Below are positions 60,181 to 64,000 of a stretch of DNA of 64,000 bases, piece by piece. The translations under genes and the position numbers were made by a program. This DNA is from Desmodesmus armatus (Eukaryota; Chlorophyta; Chlorophyceae; Sphaeropleales; Scenedesmaceae). Each line of letters starts with the position of its first letter. Within the stretch, counting starts at the first letter, position 1. The notes beneath the pieces were generated by a model. That model had not been told where the DNA came from. It ran no database searches and saw only the letters and a program-made list of their open reading frames with translations. The DNA lies in NCBI GenBank assembly GCA_007449985.2, contig VIIQ02000712.1:1-64000 (forward strand). Reading direction: 5' to 3'.

Positions 60181-60654
60181 TGCACCTGTGCATGCTTTGT
60201 TTAGTTGTTCAGTTATGAACTTCACTACGTATTCTAGAAGCTTCGCCTGCTATTACTATATAAGCAGGCGCGGAGCAGGTTGTCCAGAAGACCGAAGAGA
60301 CGGAGAAGTTCGAGGTTGTGTTGTCAAGGTTACGTTTGAGCATTCATGAGATTGTTTATGTAACTGACTGACTGGTTTGTCTTGCTATGGTGTCTTGAGA
60401 GACACGGCTTGCCTTCGACTGACTGAGCCCCAGAGTGACCAGCAGTCCCTTCCTATACCAGCAGTACAGTGCAGACAATAATCCATGTAAAGCACGCGCA
60501 CAGCGCGTTGATACAAGTCTTTTGCTACGTGAACGTCAGACAGTGAGTCGAGTTGGTGCTTGTAGTCATGCAATCCCTCCCTGAGTCTGAGAACCAGTCC
60601 CTGTGACTTGTTTGAGCATCAGCAGTGCCACTGCAACAAGTGCACAGTTCATTT

Positions 60655-60895
60655 CCCCTTTGTTTGGCAAGCACCAACAGCAGTACCTTGAGGGGTACCT
60701 CCGGCACAACAGCAGTAGCTGGGACCCCCACCTCCGGCACAGCAGCAGCATACAGGGGTACCCACCCCCCAGCACGACAGCAGTACACAGGGGTACCAAC
60801 CCCCTGGCACAGCAGCAGTACAGTGAGGGATATCATCCCTTGTGCCGCAACCCCCACCCCCTGGCACGACAGCAGTGCTGTGAGGGATCACCCGT
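60655..60895. repeat. minisatellite, about 33-bp unit
   Basis: Six or so variants of ggcacagcagcagtacagggggtaccaccccc, alternating with cgacagcagta versions. They lie just upstream of the LRR fragment. Confidence 0.75.
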
Positions 60896-61339
60896 CCTTG
60901 TGAGCCCAGCCTCTTGTGCAGCCCTTTGCCCTTTCACCCCTTACCCGCCTTACACAGCGGCTGCATCGAGTTTTGAGTGGAGACTGTCTACAATTGTGGA
61001 CATCAGAGTGCTTCCCTGTGCACTCTTGGCCTTCGATCATCCCTGGGCTGCGTGATACCTGTTGAGGAGAGTCCCTACGTCTGCTACAGCAGCCCCAGTG
61101 ACCCCACACCCCGCACCCGCCGCGGGGCACGTCCGACCCCGACAGCCCTTCCTGACAGCGAGCCTGCAACTGCAGCGCCTGCGGCCCTGAGCCCTGCCGC
61201 CGGTCGCTGTCCCCACTCCGCTACACCCAGTTGCATCCCCGCACCCGCTGCCAAGCCAGCACCGGCTGTGCCCGGCAGTCACCCCCCGTCAGGCGCGGCC
61301 CGCTCGCCGTCCCCCGTGCCGCCCCGCGCCCGCGCTACA

Positions 61340-61718
61340 ACAGCTGCAGCAGCTGCATGTGTCACAATCAGAGGAGATAGGTGTGACTGGTGCCGAGTTT
61401 CTTGGTGAAGCAGATTGGGCGTGGCCTCCCCCATCAGCAGAGTATGCAGGACTGGCAGCAAGCAGCCAGCTGCAGGATCTTTCGCTGGCAAACTGTCAGC
61501 TACCGCCGGGCATCTGGCAGCATGTGTTCCCTGCGGGTCGTCAGCTGACACAGATGCAAAGCTTGTATGCCTGCTGTGCAATCACACCAAATGATGGGAG
61601 TTCAGGGATTGTTGTGGTTGAAGCGAGCCAACGTGCAGCACCACTGCGCCTCACTGGCAGTGACCTTGCTTGCATAATGTCTGCCTGCCCCCACCTTCAG
61701 GGGCTGGGTGTGTGGTGA
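61340..61718 (+). pseudogene. LRR gene fragment
   Basis: Encodes LQQLQQLHVSQSEEIG, LAASSQLQDLSLANCQLPPG, and ACPHLQGLGVW, ending at TGA. These are leucine-rich repeats of the type found at the C-terminal end of algal F-box/LRR proteins. No start or F-box is visible upstream, where a minisatellite and Pro/Arg-rich frames occur. It may be the tail of a second paralogue, or of the gene at 57251 split by the retroelement. Confidence 0.45.
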
Positions 61719-62611
61719 GGCTGACAGTGTGGGGAAGGCAGCAGCGAAGTGTGACCAGGCAGCACTGCAGCGCTGTCAGCAGGTTACAGTTCTGGTGTCG
61801 CGCCTTGTTGGTGTGAATGCTGATTGAGAGTCTGGCGCTGCTGTTGTGCCCTGCACGCCGTGCAGGCGGGCAGTGTTGAGCAAGCTTCCGTTGATCCCGT
61901 ACTATGCGATTGCAATATTGTGCGAGTCAGGCTGTGAATTCCATGAGAATGAGTGAGAGCTGTATCTCACGGGCGCTGGTGCTATTCCATCATTTAGGCC
62001 AATGGGGCCTGAGCAGTACCTGGCCAAGTGCAATAGGGAACATGTATGCAGGCTGTGCGTATCGCTTAGCCCCCAACACTATTGCTTTCTGATACATTTG
62101 GTACGGTGTCGCCAGCACACTGGGGTCTTCTATATTCTGCTTGACCACATGGGTTCCATTGAACCCTGACCCTGCCAGCCTGTCAAGCGGTTTGCGCTCC
62201 CAACCAACGCTTTGGCTGATGTAGGTGCTATGAGTAATATATAAGCATGCTGGAGTTGTGTAATTTGCATGAACATTCACTCCAACGATTTGACGCCCTG
62301 TCGTCGTGCCTTCCTAACCTCAACGTGACCTGACCCTTCGTGTACAAGACATCAGGTGAGCCATAGGAGCGCTTTGTACAATGCAGAAGCTTTAGTATCA
62401 CGTTTGCCTGGTTCCACGCCGTTGGAGAGTCCTGTATATACAGTATATACATACAATATATTGCCTTCTATCCGACATGGCACCCGTGTTGTTTGATCAT
62501 GAAGACTATGGTTTGTTGCATTTGCGGCTTGATATGACCACTTGTCAGTGCTCAGTGGGCCGTCTTCCTGGGACCTTCCACTTTGGTCCTTCCACTTTGG
62601 CAGGTTCAAGT
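61719..62611. other. intergenic region upstream of alternative oxidase
   Basis: AT-richer from about 62050, with tandem atatac words near 62430-62462. It probably contains the alternative oxidase promoter and 5' UTR. No other gene was seen. Confidence 0.4.
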
Positions 62612-63891
62612 ATGTTGCCATTCGGTGCTGTCAGCGCTAGCGCTGGGGTCTTTCCTGGACTGGCATGGTCTGCGTATAAAGTGTCAAGCCCGTCTATGCG
62701 GGCCTGGGCAGCAAGAACCCAGGGCATGCTCCAGGCAAGTGGCTTCAGGAAGGGTGTAGGCCTTGTGCATGGACACTGCCTCAAACATGCGCTTGGGGTT
62801 TCCTAGAGTGTGCACCCACTTGGGGCATTCAGCAGCTGTTGGACTAGCATCTCCAGCTGCAGGAATGCTATCACATGCAGCCCTACATGATACTACATTG
62901 AAGCAGGTGTGACCAAGCAGCAGCTGCCTGCAGTCCCCTCATGCAGGCTGCACCCCTGCCCAGCTTCCAAGCATCACCTCCTGCATACTGCAGCACGCAA
63001 TTGTTTCTATATGCTGAGCCACAAGTACACTGTGTCTGTTGGTATGCATGCACAGGTGCACACGTCCAGCACACCAGCAGCACACAGCGTGCTGAGCACC
63101 ACTGCCCCCAACAGCACACTTGCAGGACACACATCAGCACAACAGGATGCAACACCTGCAGACACCAACAGCAGCCATCATCACGAGGACACCAGCACCA
63201 GTGCCATGGGCAAGCCTGAGTCGATTGCTCCCCATGCTGGCATGAGCAAGGCCAGTCAGGATGCTTGGGTTGGTGCCAGCAGCGCTGCAGGAGTCCCCAT
63301 TGATGTGTCTGCAGTGATGCAGAACCCTGTGTACAGCAAGGAGTACATGGAGTCTGTGAGGCCTGTGCACATCACACCCAAGGAGGTGCGTGAGGTTCAT
63401 CATGATGCAGTGGGCTGATGTGTGCATGGGGTTGGGCTGGGACGGTTCCTGCCCTGGCTGATGTCCTAGCACAGTGGAGGACTGAACAAAACAGGAGGGA
63501 GGAATGTCCACTGCAGTCTGGCTATCACAGTGGCAGTCTGGATATCACAGTGGCAGCACTTCCGCAGCTGCAAGCCTGTTGGCACAACAAAATGCTGCAC
63601 CTCACCCCAGGCTGAGCTGCCAGTGGATCGGAGTGTGAAAAACATTGCCTCTACCAGTCACTGTTACAGCGGTCAAGTCATGCCATGGGTTCCTGATGCC
63701 GTTGCACCTCCTGCACCCCTTGTACACCTCTCTATGTGTTGCAGCTGCACCAGCGCTTGGCCTTTGCCACCATCACAGCCATGCGCAAGAGCTTTGACAT
63801 TGCCACCGGCTACCACCCTGACAGAATGAATGAGGCCAGGTGGCTGCGCCGCATCATCTTCCTGGAGACAACAGCCGGAGTGCCGGGCATG
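62612..63891 (+). CDS. mitochondrial alternative oxidase, 5' part, cut by window edge
   Basis: Ubiquinol:oxygen oxidoreductase of the inner mitochondrial membrane, bypassing complexes III and IV. Exons: 62612-62755, 63056-63385, 63745-63891; all in phase 0. Exon 1 looks like a mitochondrial presequence (Ser/Ala/Arg-rich, MLPFGAVSASAGVFPG... SMRAWAARTQG). Exon 2 ends PVYSKEYMESVRPVHITPKE, a block just before the membrane-bound domain. Exon 3 holds SFDIATGY and WLRRIIFLETTAGVPGMVG, where the Glu of LET is the first di-iron ligand. The remaining ligands lie beyond the window. If the third exon does not splice at 63891 it meets a stop about 36 bases on, so splicing is assumed. Identification is confident from the LETxAGVPGMV motif. 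Confidence 0.85.
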
Positions 63892-64000
63892 GTGGGCACC
63901 TCAACTACACTGGCGGATTGGTGCAGCGGCCATTGACTGGCCAGTGTACGGCCCAGCCTGCGCATGCTCTTGCTTGAAGTTCCATGTAGACAGTCACCAG

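Noticed and set aside
1..64000. CRISPR arrays, bacterial operons, tRNA or rRNA genes
   Set aside because: The tandem repeats lack unique spacers, genes are intron-rich, and no cloverleaf or conserved rRNA segment was seen.

Overview
The window reads as nuclear DNA of a green alga, most likely a chlorophycean (Scenedesmus/Tetradesmus-like). This is inferred from many short exons with clean GT-AG (one GC-AG) introns, long CAG/CTG tracts, Ala/Gln/Ser-rich insertions in proteins, and candidate TGTAA polyadenylation signals, which are typical of chlorophycean algae. No bacterial operon layout, CRISPR array, rRNA or tRNA was seen.

Layout: 320-2754 (+) is a signal peptide peptidase-like gene whose catalytic-Asp exon is tandemly repeated. 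3783-4307 (+) is a secreted Cys-rich protein; both of these carry -1 frame slips. 6147-14886 (-) is a 15-exon GH2 beta-mannosidase. 16141-17726 (+) is the V-ATPase proteolipid subunit c. 19196-20346 (-) is URM1, divergent from the PITH-domain gene at 20654-22768 (+). 23405 to about 31276 (-) is a C2/coiled-coil protein. 33386-36131 and 37284-39976 (-) are tandem seven-exon SDR genes. 44857-50734 (+) is a 14-exon receptor-like protein kinase. 57251 to about 58699 is a broken F-box/LRR gene, followed by a truncated LINE tail (59177-59884) and an LRR fragment (about 61340-61718). From 62612 to the window edge is the 5' part of an alternative oxidase gene.

The genes are mostly unlinked housekeeping functions: vacuolar proton pumping, tRNA thiolation/urmylation, mannose trimming and mitochondrial respiration. 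The left and middle parts (0-40 kb) are gene-dense. 40-44.8 kb and 50.7-62.6 kb are gene-poor, with degenerate repeats, poly-G runs, minisatellites and retroelement debris. Exon borders were derived by hand from splice sites, reading phase and remembered family sequences; no alignment was run. Most multi-exon models close in phase, and unresolved junctions are flagged.
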